Source: JBGSKY01 sp041740995
GTDB lineage: Bacteria; Planctomycetota; Planctomycetia; Pirellulales; Pirellulaceae
Direction: 5' to 3'
NCBI GenBank assembly: GCA_041740995.1
Contig: JBGSKY010000041.1
Coordinates: 6,469-70,468, forward strand
Length of the DNA stretch: 64,000 nt
Below are positions 45,401 through 53,175 of this stretch, in pieces. Position numbers and translations under genes: made by a program. Below the pieces are notes generated by a model. That model was not told the origin of the DNA. It was given only the letters and a program-made list of their open reading frames with translations, and made no database searches. Each line of letters starts with the position of its first letter. The stretch's first letter is position 1.

Positions 45401-46372
45401 ATCGATCCGAGTCGCCAGCGCCATCACGCCTTTGTTCAGTGGGAGCGCGGTTGCAGCGTCTCGAACCTCTCGTCGTTTGATTCGTAAGTCGTCGAGAATG
45501 GCTTTCTTCTCGTCGATTTCTTGATGCAATTGTTGCAATCGCGACGCGGCGTCGTCAGGTAAATCGAGCCGAGCGTTCAACAGCTTGGTCGATTCTCGCA
45601 ATGCAAATCGTTGCTTCCAAGGATCGCGAACTTGTAGCGACAACTCGATCGTTTTCGCTTCCAACGTTAGCGTCTCGACACGCGTGCGCAGTTCTTGAAT
45701 TTCTTTTTGTTGCGACTTGCGAACCGATGCCAGCTCGCCCCAGCGTCGCGTTCGGTTGTTGAGTTGCTCGAGTTCTTCTCGCAGCTTGTCTCGCCGCAAC
45801 ATGATCGCTTGCATCTGACCCGCCTCGCTGGAAGCTCCAACGACTTGCGATCTCGCGTTCTTCAGTTTGCGAATTACGTCAACCAGAGAAACGCGATCCA
45901 TGCCACTGGACAGCTTGTACAATTCGTCAGCAGCGGCGGTATCGTTGAGCGTGCTCAGCTCTTGCAATTCACGCAGCCCAATCGCGAATACATTCGAAAA
46001 AATTCGCTCATCAATATTTCCAAGCAAGCTCGACAATCGATGTTGGCCTTGCGAGACGCCATCGCTGCTGGTCACCGTCAACTGGCCAGTTGTTGTTTCA
46101 GCATCCAGTTGCGACCGACGTGCAATTTCGTATCCGCCACCGGGCCCACTGACGCGAATCACGCCACCTGGCTTGCCGCCATAAACGGGTGGCAAGTAGC
46201 GTGATCGGCGGTCGGGTGTGAAGCCGTAGAACATCGCCCGCAGGAACTGCATCAAGGTCGTTTTGCCCGCTTCGTTGGGTCCGTAAAAAACGACCATCGA
46301 CGGCGGCAGCGAATCGACGCTCAAGCCACTCCAGACTCCAAAGCCATCGATTTGAATATCGCGAATCTTCAT
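42473..46372 (-). CDS. YhaN-like SMC/Rad50-type ATPase with acidic C-terminal tail
   Basis: The 1299-residue protein has an intact split ABC ATPase: Walker A YGPNEAGKTT at 30-39, the signature LSRGTREAVFIALRLSLA, then Walker B LPLVLDDVLVNFD near residue 1050. Long coiled coils fill the middle. Two hydrophobic segments near 490-512 and 520-543 form a hairpin, as in the membrane-type YhaN proteins. After about residue 1098 comes a roughly 200-residue tail rich in Glu, Pro and Val, with a basic patch KPKRRVR, and ending NAGPWWKA. The nuclease-like partner is the next gene upstream. Role: probably DNA end or chromosome maintenance (inference). Confidence 0.85.
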   Translation of the reverse strand: MKIRDIQIDGFGVWSGLSVDSLPPSMVVFYGPNEAGKTTLMQFLRAMFYGFTPDRRSRYLPPVYGGKPGGVIRVSGPGGGYEIARRSQLDAETTTGQLTVTSSDGVSQGQHRLSSLLGNIDERIFSNVFAIGLRELQELSTLNDTAAADELYKLSSGMDRVSLVDVIRKLKNARSQVVGASSEAGQMQAIMLRRDKLREELEQLNNRTRRWGELASVRKSQQKEIQELRTRVETLTLEAKTIELSLQVRDPWKQRFALRESTKLLNARLDLPDDAASRLQQLHQEIDEKKAILDDLRIKRREVRDAATALPLNKGVMALATRIDVANEQGPWIAALQKQILQLNNQVEKSREQLIIDAKRLGLDDEDQIALLNDKRLANLPDLTPQAISQLSGPAKDVRTHSITLKQSKVQIEHAKKECDRLSEKVKGTLELRKQTDLQAALSGQQSMIANLRKLHQIEERHDKLVKHRKELEGEAVNLASNEALPMDRIGVLAIPFVLGGSLFLAGLGCMMDLAFTNLSQSVALFMCVFGMMLLMGWYMYLQVDQRTTNSDLTDCEGQLDGLLSQIRKTQQERTEMMKLLPETGGSVEQRMRDAENELATLETLLPISHNLQAAQQRLQSATREANHSNTSLKSARAQWKRTLQNLGLAESLSPKSIRMMAEGYESLVQSRRRLKTHEDELEQRKLELSSIDAKVDSLLRQILAMNGSKASVDKLRSVKPASSLQADLQSVQSRESLRAQQTGNGNRSEIKNRPAPVISASQEDNGYDTTDGPMEKLSQLQTIVASQQQFIARKRELRGEYDELIRKHKACRKAMDRLSRTRDALLAELAVENSDQLTQLLAKKKEHEKLNRDIVERDSRIQAILGGAVPYETVARLLDNAQSSGELEKRWESILQNIAQSEQRVSQLLERQGETQQEMKTIAGDRRLLEIKTELSVLDRQVELTAEHWRTLATTSTMLQRVCEVYETERQPETLREASSFLKQLTDGKYIRVWTPLGKNALRVENENGQDLPLEVLSRGTREAVFIALRLSLAAAYSRRGVMLPLVLDDVLVNFDAERAYHAAKVLRDFSQLGHQTVFFTCHEHIMRMFHEIDVQVRVLPAQGQSGEAKIYAPPINATFAQPVEDTHFEYEEVEATAEPEPEIEEIEYVAVAEPEVVEEQAEPAILIEEIVESPVLEEVVTEEWIEPAKPKRRVRSQPKPYQETVVEAIQPLPELIAEPVGHFWYETDIEETATDEIALLDEINANWLSSENVPGIAWEWDTMAIQSSPARENLDQRSQTKNVELVNPNNAGPWWKA

Positions 46373-46442
46373 GATTATTTGTTCCTAAGAACTGTTCTAC
46401 AACTATCTAAATTTCAATTCGTTGGTCCAGCGACACCCGTCT

Positions 46443-47726
46443 CTAATCTTCAGCTCTAACAGCCAAGTGCCCGAAACGTCGCGTACAGGAAAGGAGATCA
46501 ATCTGGTGTCCACGCAACATGTCGACGCCCAATAGTGTCGCCAAGTCCATCTCTGTATTTCTGCTGCTGGTCGAAGCTTCCTTCGTGAGTGCTGCTTGCC
46601 AGTAAAGTCCGCTCGGTGTTTCGCTTTCGATCAACGGCGCCAGAGCTACCGACTCGCGATTGTTTTTACGCAGATCGATGGCCGTTCGGAGGAAGTCGCC
46701 GAGGATAGTGTCCTCTTCGAGCCATTTGGTTGGGAAGGACTTCGGCGGAAGAACTTCGATATCGGTTGACCAAGTGCAAGGCGAACCATGACCGTATTCG
46801 CGGCGCAACCAGACGAGCAATTCTTCCAGCGCGGCGGGTCCGACAACAGACGCGTTTTCCAGATCCATCTGCACTTTCCATTGGACCAACGTGTGGCGTC
46901 CACCCGCTTCGCTTTGCAGTTTTTGCACGCGCTTGGACATTAACGCACGGATGTCGCCGCTGATGGCCATATCGTCCGCATCGATCACCTGTTCGCTGTA
47001 ACGCAGCACATCGCAATCGATTGGATGAACGCGAACTGCACCGGAAGAATCGACTTCGATCGCATTGAATCCGTGGCTGCCCGACTCCGACATCGAACGT
47101 CCTTGGGGCGAACCGCAATAATGAATTTGACGATTCTCCCCGCCGATGCTCTTGCGTTGGTGCTTGCCGCCCAAGGCCCAATAATCGATTCGCTCACCAG
47201 CCAGGGAATCGCCGTCAGCGTCGCCGTATGCGAGGGCAATGCGATAGTATTCGTCGTCATCGAAGTGATATTCCGCCGCGCTGATGCTTTGTCGGCCATC
47301 GTTAGAACGTCCAATAATGCTGGCCAGCGGCACGCCGGCACGTCGGAAGATAACTTGTTCGGTTTTGCGATCAGAAAAGCGATGTACGTTTGGCGGCAAC
47401 GCAACTGCTTCGGGCCATCGATCTGCTGCGTCGACTGATCCGCCGATCCAATAAATTGGGATTTTTCGTTCGTTCAGCGATTCGAACTGCTCGAGAATGA
47501 AGGCTGGTCCACATGCGCCGGACGAAGCGGGCTGGAGCAGATCGCCGCACAAGACCACAAAATCGGCGTTGTCGAGCAGTGCATTTTCGAAGATCGCTTC
47601 GGCGGCATTCCACGGCGCGTCGACGATTGCTTTGCGGAGATGTTCCGGCAAATCAGGCAAATCGCCGAGCGGTCGTTCCAAATGGAAATCGCTGGCATGT
47701 ATAAATCGAAAGGATTCCTTCCCCAT
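46443..47726 (-). CDS. YhaO/SbcD-like metallophosphoesterase with degenerate active site
   Basis: The 427-residue protein starts like an Mre11/SbcD nuclease: FIHASDFHLERPL (D13, H15) and FVVLCGDLLQ (D62). The other motifs are changed. GNHD is replaced by G96-S97-V98-D99; the LxHG histidine is Tyr167 in LAYG; GHxH becomes G186-G187-K188-H189. The later YCGSPQGRSMSESGSHG block is conserved in type. It pairs with the YhaN-like ATPase 70 bp downstream on the same strand. Loss of ligands suggests a reduced or altered nuclease. Confidence 0.82.
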   Translation of the reverse strand: MGKESFRFIHASDFHLERPLGDLPDLPEHLRKAIVDAPWNAAEAIFENALLDNADFVVLCGDLLQPASSGACGPAFILEQFESLNERKIPIYWIGGSVDAADRWPEAVALPPNVHRFSDRKTEQVIFRRAGVPLASIIGRSNDGRQSISAAEYHFDDDEYYRIALAYGDADGDSLAGERIDYWALGGKHQRKSIGGENRQIHYCGSPQGRSMSESGSHGFNAIEVDSSGAVRVHPIDCDVLRYSEQVIDADDMAISGDIRALMSKRVQKLQSEAGGRHTLVQWKVQMDLENASVVGPAALEELLVWLRREYGHGSPCTWSTDIEVLPPKSFPTKWLEEDTILGDFLRTAIDLRKNNRESVALAPLIESETPSGLYWQAALTKEASTSSRNTEMDLATLLGVDMLRGHQIDLLSCTRRFGHLAVRAED

Positions 47727-47853
47727 TTTTCCGCTCCCTGGCCGTGAACTGTCGAAAGCCAGGCAAACCGCCTACCTTCGCAAAGACCGGCAGTCTAGTT
47801 TAAATGGCGACTCTATGCCAACATCGGTTTTTTGGGCAAAATAGGCTGGTCAG

Positions 47854-47999
47854 GTGGGAGGAGGTTTGGATTTATTGGTCTCCCCTCCTCACTTCTCCCA
47901 CTACTGTTCTTAATCGTAATCTAAATCTCAAGTCTCGGCGTTTGCGGCGACTCCTGCCATCAAAGAGTTGGCGGTAAGAGAAAGGTTAGGATTACGATT
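47854..47999. other. Two tandem hairpins in the divergent yhaO/epimerase gap
   Basis: Hairpin 1: GTGGGAG (47854-47860) and GAGG (47861-47864) pair with CTCCCAC (47895-47901) and CCTC (47887-47890), with a 4-nt bulge. Hairpin 2: AATCGTAATC (47912-47921) pairs perfectly with GATTACGATT (47990-47999) across 68 nt. They occupy most of the 344-bp gene-free stretch at 47727-48070. No other feature is seen there apart from an AGGAAAT site just before the epimerase start. Confidence 0.45.
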
Positions 48000-48070
48000 G
48001 AGCAGCAGCAAGTAAATCGGGCCGAAGGTCAAACACTCTAAAACGGAATTTGTAGAAACGAATAGGAAAT

Positions 48071-49006
48071 ATGGCTTATTGCTTGGTTACCGGTGGAGCC
48101 GGTTTTATTGGATCGCACATCGTTCAAGGCTTGCTCAATGACGGACATCGCGTTCGAGTGCTGGACGATTTTTGTACTGGTTATCGAACTAATCTGGAAC
48201 CGTTCGTCGACGATATCGAGCTGATCGAAGGCGATATTTGCGACGAAAATTTAGCGGCGAAAGCAGTCAGCGGGATTGATTGGGTGTTCCATCAAGCCGC
48301 ATTGGCTTCAGTCCCATTGTCGATCGAACAACCGCTTCGCAGCCATCACGCCTGCGCAACCGGGACGCTGACGATGTTGCACCAGTCAGCCAAAGCCGGT
48401 GTGCAGCGTTTCTTGTACGCCGCCAGCAGCAGTGCTTACGGTGACCAGCCAACCAGCTCAAAACGCGAAACCGATTTACCGATGACGCTTTCACCGTATG
48501 CTGCCGCGAAACTGGTGGGCGAGTATTATTGCCAAGCATTTTTTCACAGCTTTGGTCTGGAAACCACGGGCATCCGATATTTCAACGTGTTCGGCCCGCG
48601 GCAAGATCCCGCCAGTCCCTATTCCGCTGTGATCCCAATTTTTGTTTCACGGATTGTCCAGAACCAGTCGCCGATCATTTATGGTGATGGGAAGCAGACA
48701 CGCGATTTTTGCTATGTGAAAAACGTTGTCCACGCAAATTTATTGGCCGCTAAAACTTCGGGCCTGGGTGGTCAAGTCTTTAACGTGGCCGATGGTCGCC
48801 AAACGACGCTGTTGGGTTTGCTGGAGATGTTAGCGAAATTCTTCGGCTCGAAGATTCAAGCCACATTCGCACCGGCTCGAGTCGGCGACGTCCGTGAATC
48901 GCTGGCTGACATCTCGCTGGCTCGACGCATCTTTGGATATGAACCGCAATTTACGCTCGAAGAAGGCTTGGCGGCGACCGTCGAATATTACAAGACATGG
49001 AAATAG
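48071..49006 (+). CDS. NAD-dependent nucleotide-sugar epimerase (SDR extended, GalE-like)
   Basis: The 311-residue protein has LVTGGAGFIGSHIVQGLL (NAD-binding), a DDFCTGYRTNL strand end, QAALASVPLS, the catalytic YAAAKLVGEYYC (YxxxK) and NVFGPRQDP, typical of UDP-glucose/GlcNAc 4-epimerases. Substrate-loop GDGKQTRDFCYVKNVV is also present. It probably supplies sugars for surface glycans. Start ATG 48071 has AGGAAAT upstream. Its last 10 bp overlap the DUF1559 gene. It is far from the EPS locus at the start of the window. Confidence 0.92.
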   Translation: MAYCLVTGGAGFIGSHIVQGLLNDGHRVRVLDDFCTGYRTNLEPFVDDIELIEGDICDENLAAKAVSGIDWVFHQAALASVPLSIEQPLRSHHACATGTLTMLHQSAKAGVQRFLYAASSSAYGDQPTSSKRETDLPMTLSPYAAAKLVGEYYCQAFFHSFGLETTGIRYFNVFGPRQDPASPYSAVIPIFVSRIVQNQSPIIYGDGKQTRDFCYVKNVVHANLLAAKTSGLGGQVFNVADGRQTTLLGLLEMLAKFFGSKIQATFAPARVGDVRESLADISLARRIFGYEPQFTLEEGLAATVEYYKTWK

Positions 49007-49800
49007 TGCGGCGACCAACTCGATTCAACCGAAACGCGATGACGCTAATTGAGCTGTTGGTCGTGATCGCCATCATTGGAACGCTTGCAGCAGTGTTGCT
49101 GCCAGTCGTCCAACGTGCTCGCGAGTCCGCGCGGCAAACGGCCTGTATCAGCAATCAACGACAGATTGGCGTGGCCATCGCCAGCTACAATACAACTTAT
49201 CGACGACTGCCGTATGGTTGCCTCGAATGGCGACCAAATTCACGCTCCAAAAATCGGCAGCTCGCTTGGTCAGCCACGATTGTTCCGTTCATGGACGGCG
49301 GCAGCGCGATGGCGATCGACTTCACCAAAGCTTACGATCATGCTGACAACGCCAAGGCAGCGGAAACCAAATTGCCAGTCTATCTTTGCCCGTCGGTTAC
49401 GCGCGTGCCGCAGCAACGCGGACCAACGGACTATGGTGGACTTTTTGGTCAGCGTTTGACGACCAAAACCAACACCGACAACGGTGTCTTTATCTACAAC
49501 AAGTCGTTTCGCGTTGCTGATATTATTGACGGGGTTTCAACGACCATTGCCGTTTCGGAAGATTCTGCTGGTCCGGATTCAGAATGGATCAACGGCCGTA
49601 ATGTGTTCGAGCAGTCCGGCGGGATTAACGATCCGAAGTCGTGGATCGGCGACAATGAAATCCGATCATTGCACACCGGCGGGGCGGCCGCGTTGTTCTG
49701 CGATTCGTCGGTACATTTTTTGTCTGAGTCGATGGATTTAGAAGCGTTGGCGGCTTTAATCAGCCGCAACATGCGCGACCGCGCGCCGGCGATTCCTTAG
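48997..49800 (+). CDS. DUF1559 prepilin-like protein
   Basis: This 267-residue protein has the type IV pilin-like N-terminus MTLIELLVVIAIIGTLAAVLLPVVQRARESARQTACISNQRQIGVAIASY. Cleavage by prepilin peptidase would be at NA|MTLIE. The C-terminal part contains the DUF1559 hallmark SLHTGGAAALFCDSSVHFLSE. This family is greatly expanded in planctomycetes. A start at ATG 49039 is possible; ATG 48997 gives a 14-residue basic leader, which suits prepilin. The gene overlaps the epimerase end. It is smaller than many relatives (over 300 residues). Confidence 0.9.
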   Translation: MEIVRRPTRFNRNAMTLIELLVVIAIIGTLAAVLLPVVQRARESARQTACISNQRQIGVAIASYNTTYRRLPYGCLEWRPNSRSKNRQLAWSATIVPFMDGGSAMAIDFTKAYDHADNAKAAETKLPVYLCPSVTRVPQQRGPTDYGGLFGQRLTTKTNTDNGVFIYNKSFRVADIIDGVSTTIAVSEDSAGPDSEWINGRNVFEQSGGINDPKSWIGDNEIRSLHTGGAAALFCDSSVHFLSESMDLEALAALISRNMRDRAPAIP

Positions 49801-49977
49801 ATTTCCTTCGTCTAAATTCGCACTCTCGATAGATTTGCGCGTGAAATCTAGTCTGGGCTCGATGCGATCATTGAGTTACCAGAAGTTGATTGCCGCTTGC
49901 CACTAAATGAAGTCTTTGAGGGCAGTCATTTTGTTTGTCTTGCTAACGTCAAACAGTAGCGGTAGGACGCGAGCCCT

Positions 49978-50021
49978 CCGGTTCTTTTGAGGACGCGCAA
50001 GTTCGCGTGCCGAAGAATCGG
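49978..50021. terminator. Extended hairpin between convergent genes
   Basis: CCGGTTCTT (49978-49986) pairs with AAGAATCGG (50013-50021), 9 bp with one G-U. Inside, GG-ACGCG (49991-49997) pairs with CGCGT-g-CC (50004-50011) around a 6-nt loop. That is a long, stable, nearly symmetrical structure between DUF1559 and the isomerase gene, fitting a bidirectional terminator. The preceding sequence (GGACGCGAGCCCTCCGG) suggests part of a dispersed intergenic repeat (inference). Confidence 0.5.
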
Positions 50022-50039
50022 ACCGCTTGCGCCGTTCCG

Positions 50040-50858
50040 CTATAACGATGCGATCGCGTTTTGCATCGCAGCGAAGCTACGTGATAGGATCGATTCGTAG
50101 CCCAATGCAAAGTCGAAAACTTCGACTGAAACCCAGCCGTTGTAATCGATCTGCTTCAACGCATCAAAGACCGGACGTTGATCAAAATCGCCCATCCCGG
50201 GCCCCAATCGATTGGGGTCATTGGCATGAAAATGAGCCAGATAGTCGCGTTGCTGCAAGATGATTTGATCGACCGGTGTCGGCTCACTGCTCATCGCTTT
50301 GACGTCCAAATGCAAACGGACGTTAGGATGGCCGATCATCTTTATAAGTTCTACACCGTCGGACGCTCGATTGAGAAAATTTCCTTCCGACGGTCCCAAG
50401 GGCTCAATTGCCAGAATCACATCGTGCGCGGTAAGCGAGTCAGTCCATTGAGCGATCAATGTCGCCGCGTTGTGCATCGCTTCCTCGTTGGTCATCGGCG
50501 GGACAAAATTGCGTTGCAGCGGGCTGCCCAGGACCATGACCTTGCCGCTCAAGTCTGCACATAGTTCGATGAGACGGCGAAAATACTCGACGGTTCGCTG
50601 CTGAACGCTTTTGTTGTTGGTCGTCAAATGATAGCCGTCAGTCTTCGCCAACAACCAATGCAGACCGACGATTTCTAGGCCATGGTCGTTCGCGGACTTT
50701 GCAAATTCGCGACGCTGTCGTTTTGAAAGTTCGACCGGTTTTTCGCCAAGCGTAAAGGGGGCGACTTCAAGACCATCAAAGCCAAGTTGCTTGGCAAATT
50801 GATACGCTGGTTCGACCGGATTGGATTCAAAGATCTCGTTACATACAGCAAATTTCAT
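50040..50858 (-). CDS. Sugar phosphate isomerase/epimerase (TIM barrel)
   Basis: The 272-residue protein is an AP-endonuclease-2/xylose-isomerase-like TIM barrel: AYQFAKQLGFDGLEVAPFTLG, GLEIVGLHWLLAK, VILAIEPLG (metal-ligand Glu), VRLHLDVKAM, LAHFHANDPNRLGPGMGDFD and WVSVEVFDF. The ordered acidic residues and histidines suit a metal-dependent epimerase. The substrate is not known. It differs in sequence from the one at 12.2 kb. It is followed by the hairpin and lies 40 bp downstream of the CbiE/T gene on the same strand. Confidence 0.82.
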   Translation of the reverse strand: MKFAVCNEIFESNPVEPAYQFAKQLGFDGLEVAPFTLGEKPVELSKRQRREFAKSANDHGLEIVGLHWLLAKTDGYHLTTNNKSVQQRTVEYFRRLIELCADLSGKVMVLGSPLQRNFVPPMTNEEAMHNAATLIAQWTDSLTAHDVILAIEPLGPSEGNFLNRASDGVELIKMIGHPNVRLHLDVKAMSSEPTPVDQIILQQRDYLAHFHANDPNRLGPGMGDFDQRPVFDALKQIDYNGWVSVEVFDFALGYESILSRSFAAMQNAIASL

Positions 50859-50898
50859 GGATTAGATTTCAGTCTTCAAGCCGCCGCTGAGATTCGAA

Positions 50899-52149
50899 TT
50901 AAGCGGGTTTGGTGACTTTGAATAGATAGGCAGGATTATCCGTTTCGAAACGCAGCGTGTCCAATTGCGAGTTGGCTCGGGAGATTTGCACCATCCAAAT
51001 CTCCGGTTCAACTTTGTGTTCTTGTTGAAACAATTCATGCAGCGTTGTGACGTTATTCAAACTGCTGACGTTGGCAACGAGTCGGCCACCTGGTTGCAGT
51101 GCGGCCCAAACCGATTGGCAGATCGTTGCCACCGAACGACCGGTGCCGCCGACGAAAACCGCTTGAGGAGCCGGCGCGTTCGCAAATGCCGCAGGAGCTT
51201 CGCCCATCAACGCAGTCAAATTACCGACGCCAAAACGCGAGGCATTTTCTTCCAGCAGACTGAACTCCTCGGCGTCCATCTCGATCGCATAGACGTGGCC
51301 ATCACGGGCAAGTTGAGCCGCTTCGATCGCAACGGAGCCACTGCCGGCACCGATGTCCCACACGATTGAGTCGAGTTGGATTTCTAATTCAGAGAGAGCT
51401 AGCGAGCGAATTTCGCTGCCGGTAAGTAGCCCACGTTTCGGTTTGCTTTGCAGGAATAAATCGTCTTTGTTTCCGAACTGCCGTACATTGGCCAGTGCTC
51501 TAGGCCGATCGGGAACGCCGGGCTTTCGAATCAAGACCATGACGTTGAGCGGGCCGAATTTTTGCTGAGCAATTTCAGCCGCCGTACCGCGTGTGACGCG
51601 TTCATCGGGCGAGCCGAGGTTTTCGCAAACATAAATCGTAAAGTAGTCGATCCTCAGAGCGAGCATCTTTTGTGCGATGACTTGCGGGGTCGCTTCGTCG
51701 CTGGTGAAAATGCCAACTTTGGTCGAGATTCGAATTCGATCGAGAACTTTTTCAAGCGGCTGAGTTGCAAGATTCGTCAGGAACGCTTCCTCCCAGCTTT
51801 CTTTGACGCGAGCAAAAGCCAACTGCATGCTGCTGACGTGCGGAATGACTTCGAATCTTTCTTTGCCTAGTCGCTCGCAGAGAAATCTGGCGGTACCGTA
51901 AAACAATGGATCGCCATTAGCCAACAGGACTGCTGGGCCACCTGTATAGCGGTCAACGAAAACGGCGAGTTTTTCAAGGTCCGCCGATACGGTTTCTTGC
52001 TGAGCCGGAAGATGCGCAACCTTTCGCAGCAATGAAGGGCTGCCAATGATCAGCGAGGCTTTTTCCAGCTGTGTCAACGCTGATCTTGTCAGACCATCGA
52101 GCCCGTCATCGCCGACACCGATAATAAAAATTTTGTCTTGTTCGCTCAT
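50899..52149 (-). CDS. Precorrin-6Y C5,15-methyltransferase (CbiE-CbiT fusion)
   Basis: The 416-residue protein fuses CbiE (IFIIGVGDDGLDGLTRSALTQLEKASLIIGS near residues 7-37, and LLANGDPLFYGTARFL) to CbiT (GLLTGSEIRSLALSELEIQLDSIVWDIGAGSGSVAIEAAQLA near 240-280, with the SAM-binding loop). It methylates C5 and C15 and decarboxylates the acetate chain of precorrin-6Y/8 in corrin synthesis, like CobL. No other cobalamin genes, and no cobalamin riboswitch, are visible around it. Confidence 0.9.
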   Translation of the reverse strand: MSEQDKIFIIGVGDDGLDGLTRSALTQLEKASLIIGSPSLLRKVAHLPAQQETVSADLEKLAVFVDRYTGGPAVLLANGDPLFYGTARFLCERLGKERFEVIPHVSSMQLAFARVKESWEEAFLTNLATQPLEKVLDRIRISTKVGIFTSDEATPQVIAQKMLALRIDYFTIYVCENLGSPDERVTRGTAAEIAQQKFGPLNVMVLIRKPGVPDRPRALANVRQFGNKDDLFLQSKPKRGLLTGSEIRSLALSELEIQLDSIVWDIGAGSGSVAIEAAQLARDGHVYAIEMDAEEFSLLEENASRFGVGNLTALMGEAPAAFANAPAPQAVFVGGTGRSVATICQSVWAALQPGGRLVANVSSLNNVTTLHELFQQEHKVEPEIWMVQISRANSQLDTLRFETDNPAYLFKVTKPA

Positions 52150-52293
52150 CCCCAGATTCTACTCAATTGGCTGGCAAGTCGTAGCCCTCATGGAGAGCTA
52201 CGATATGATAAGCCGCATCGTTTTTGTAATTTAGCCGCCCGGAAAATTATCGACAGTGATGTGTAACTCGACCGCGACGATTGGAAGCCGCAG

Positions 52294-53175
52294 ATGGACG
52301 TAACCAAAAAGATGACAGCGCAATGGAGCAAGGTCGGAATTCTGGGCGTCGGCCTGCTGGGCGGATCAGTTGCAAAAGCTGTGCGATCGATCTTTCCCGA
52401 GGTTCAAATTTGCGGCTGGGGCCGCTCTCAAGACAATTTGGAGCGGGCCATTGAGCTAAATATTATCGACGAAGGTTCGCTTGAGCTTCAGGATGCGGTT
52501 GAGCGGGCTGATTTATTGGTGGTCGCCACTCCGGTTCAGAAAATCGTTGAAACGTTGAATTTGGCTGCACCGCTGTTGGATCCAGGCTGTTTAATCGTCG
52601 ATGTCGGCAGTACAAAAGCAACGATTGTTGCACAAGCGTCAGGATTGCCGTGGTCGCATCAGTTTTGTCCATGCCACCCGATCGCCGGTAGCGAAAAAAG
52701 TGGTGCTCAGCATGCGTCGAGCGATTTGTTTCGAGGCAAAACGGTTGTTCTGACACCGATGGACTCGACCAGTCCAAAAACGGTGGCCGGAGCGGATTTG
52801 CTATGGCGGCTAATGGGCGCTTCGACAGTTTACATGACCCCTGATGCACATGACGCGGCGTTGGCGACGACCAGCCATTTGCCGCACATGATCGCAGCGG
52901 CATTGGCCTTGGGAACATCGTCAGATTTATTGCCTTTGGTTGGATCGGGATGGTCCGATACAACCCGCGTGGCGGCTGGTGATCCGGCCCTGTGGCGTCA
53001 GATCATTCAGGAAAACCAGACCGATGCCCTACACACGATGCGGAGATTTGCCACAATCTGGGCCAACATGATCGATGCAGTCCAGCGCGAGGACTTTGAT
53101 GCGATCGAGAAAATGCTTGAAGAAGGAAAACAAATCCGTGACGCTGTGGGAAATCGACATACATCCGGCAAGTGA
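52294..53175 (+). CDS. tyrA: Prephenate dehydrogenase
   Basis: The 293-residue protein has the NAD-binding VGILGVGLLGGSVAKAVR near residues 14-31, then DLLVVATPVQKIVE, the substrate motif CPCHPIAGSEKSGAQHASSDLFRGK containing the catalytic His, and SHLPHMIAAALA. It turns prephenate into 4-hydroxyphenylpyruvate for tyrosine synthesis. No ACT domain follows, so allosteric control by tyrosine must lie elsewhere, if present. Its last 38 bp overlap the purL start, implying co-translation with purine synthesis. Confidence 0.94.
   Translation: MDVTKKMTAQWSKVGILGVGLLGGSVAKAVRSIFPEVQICGWGRSQDNLERAIELNIIDEGSLELQDAVERADLLVVATPVQKIVETLNLAAPLLDPGCLIVDVGSTKATIVAQASGLPWSHQFCPCHPIAGSEKSGAQHASSDLFRGKTVVLTPMDSTSPKTVAGADLLWRLMGASTVYMTPDAHDAALATTSHLPHMIAAALALGTSSDLLPLVGSGWSDTTRVAAGDPALWRQIIQENQTDALHTMRRFATIWANMIDAVQREDFDAIEKMLEEGKQIRDAVGNRHTSGK

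Noticed and set aside
52150..52293. Cobalamin riboswitch upstream of the CbiE/T gene
   Set aside because: The 144-bp gap is too short for the usual aptamer and shows no B12-box-like sequence.
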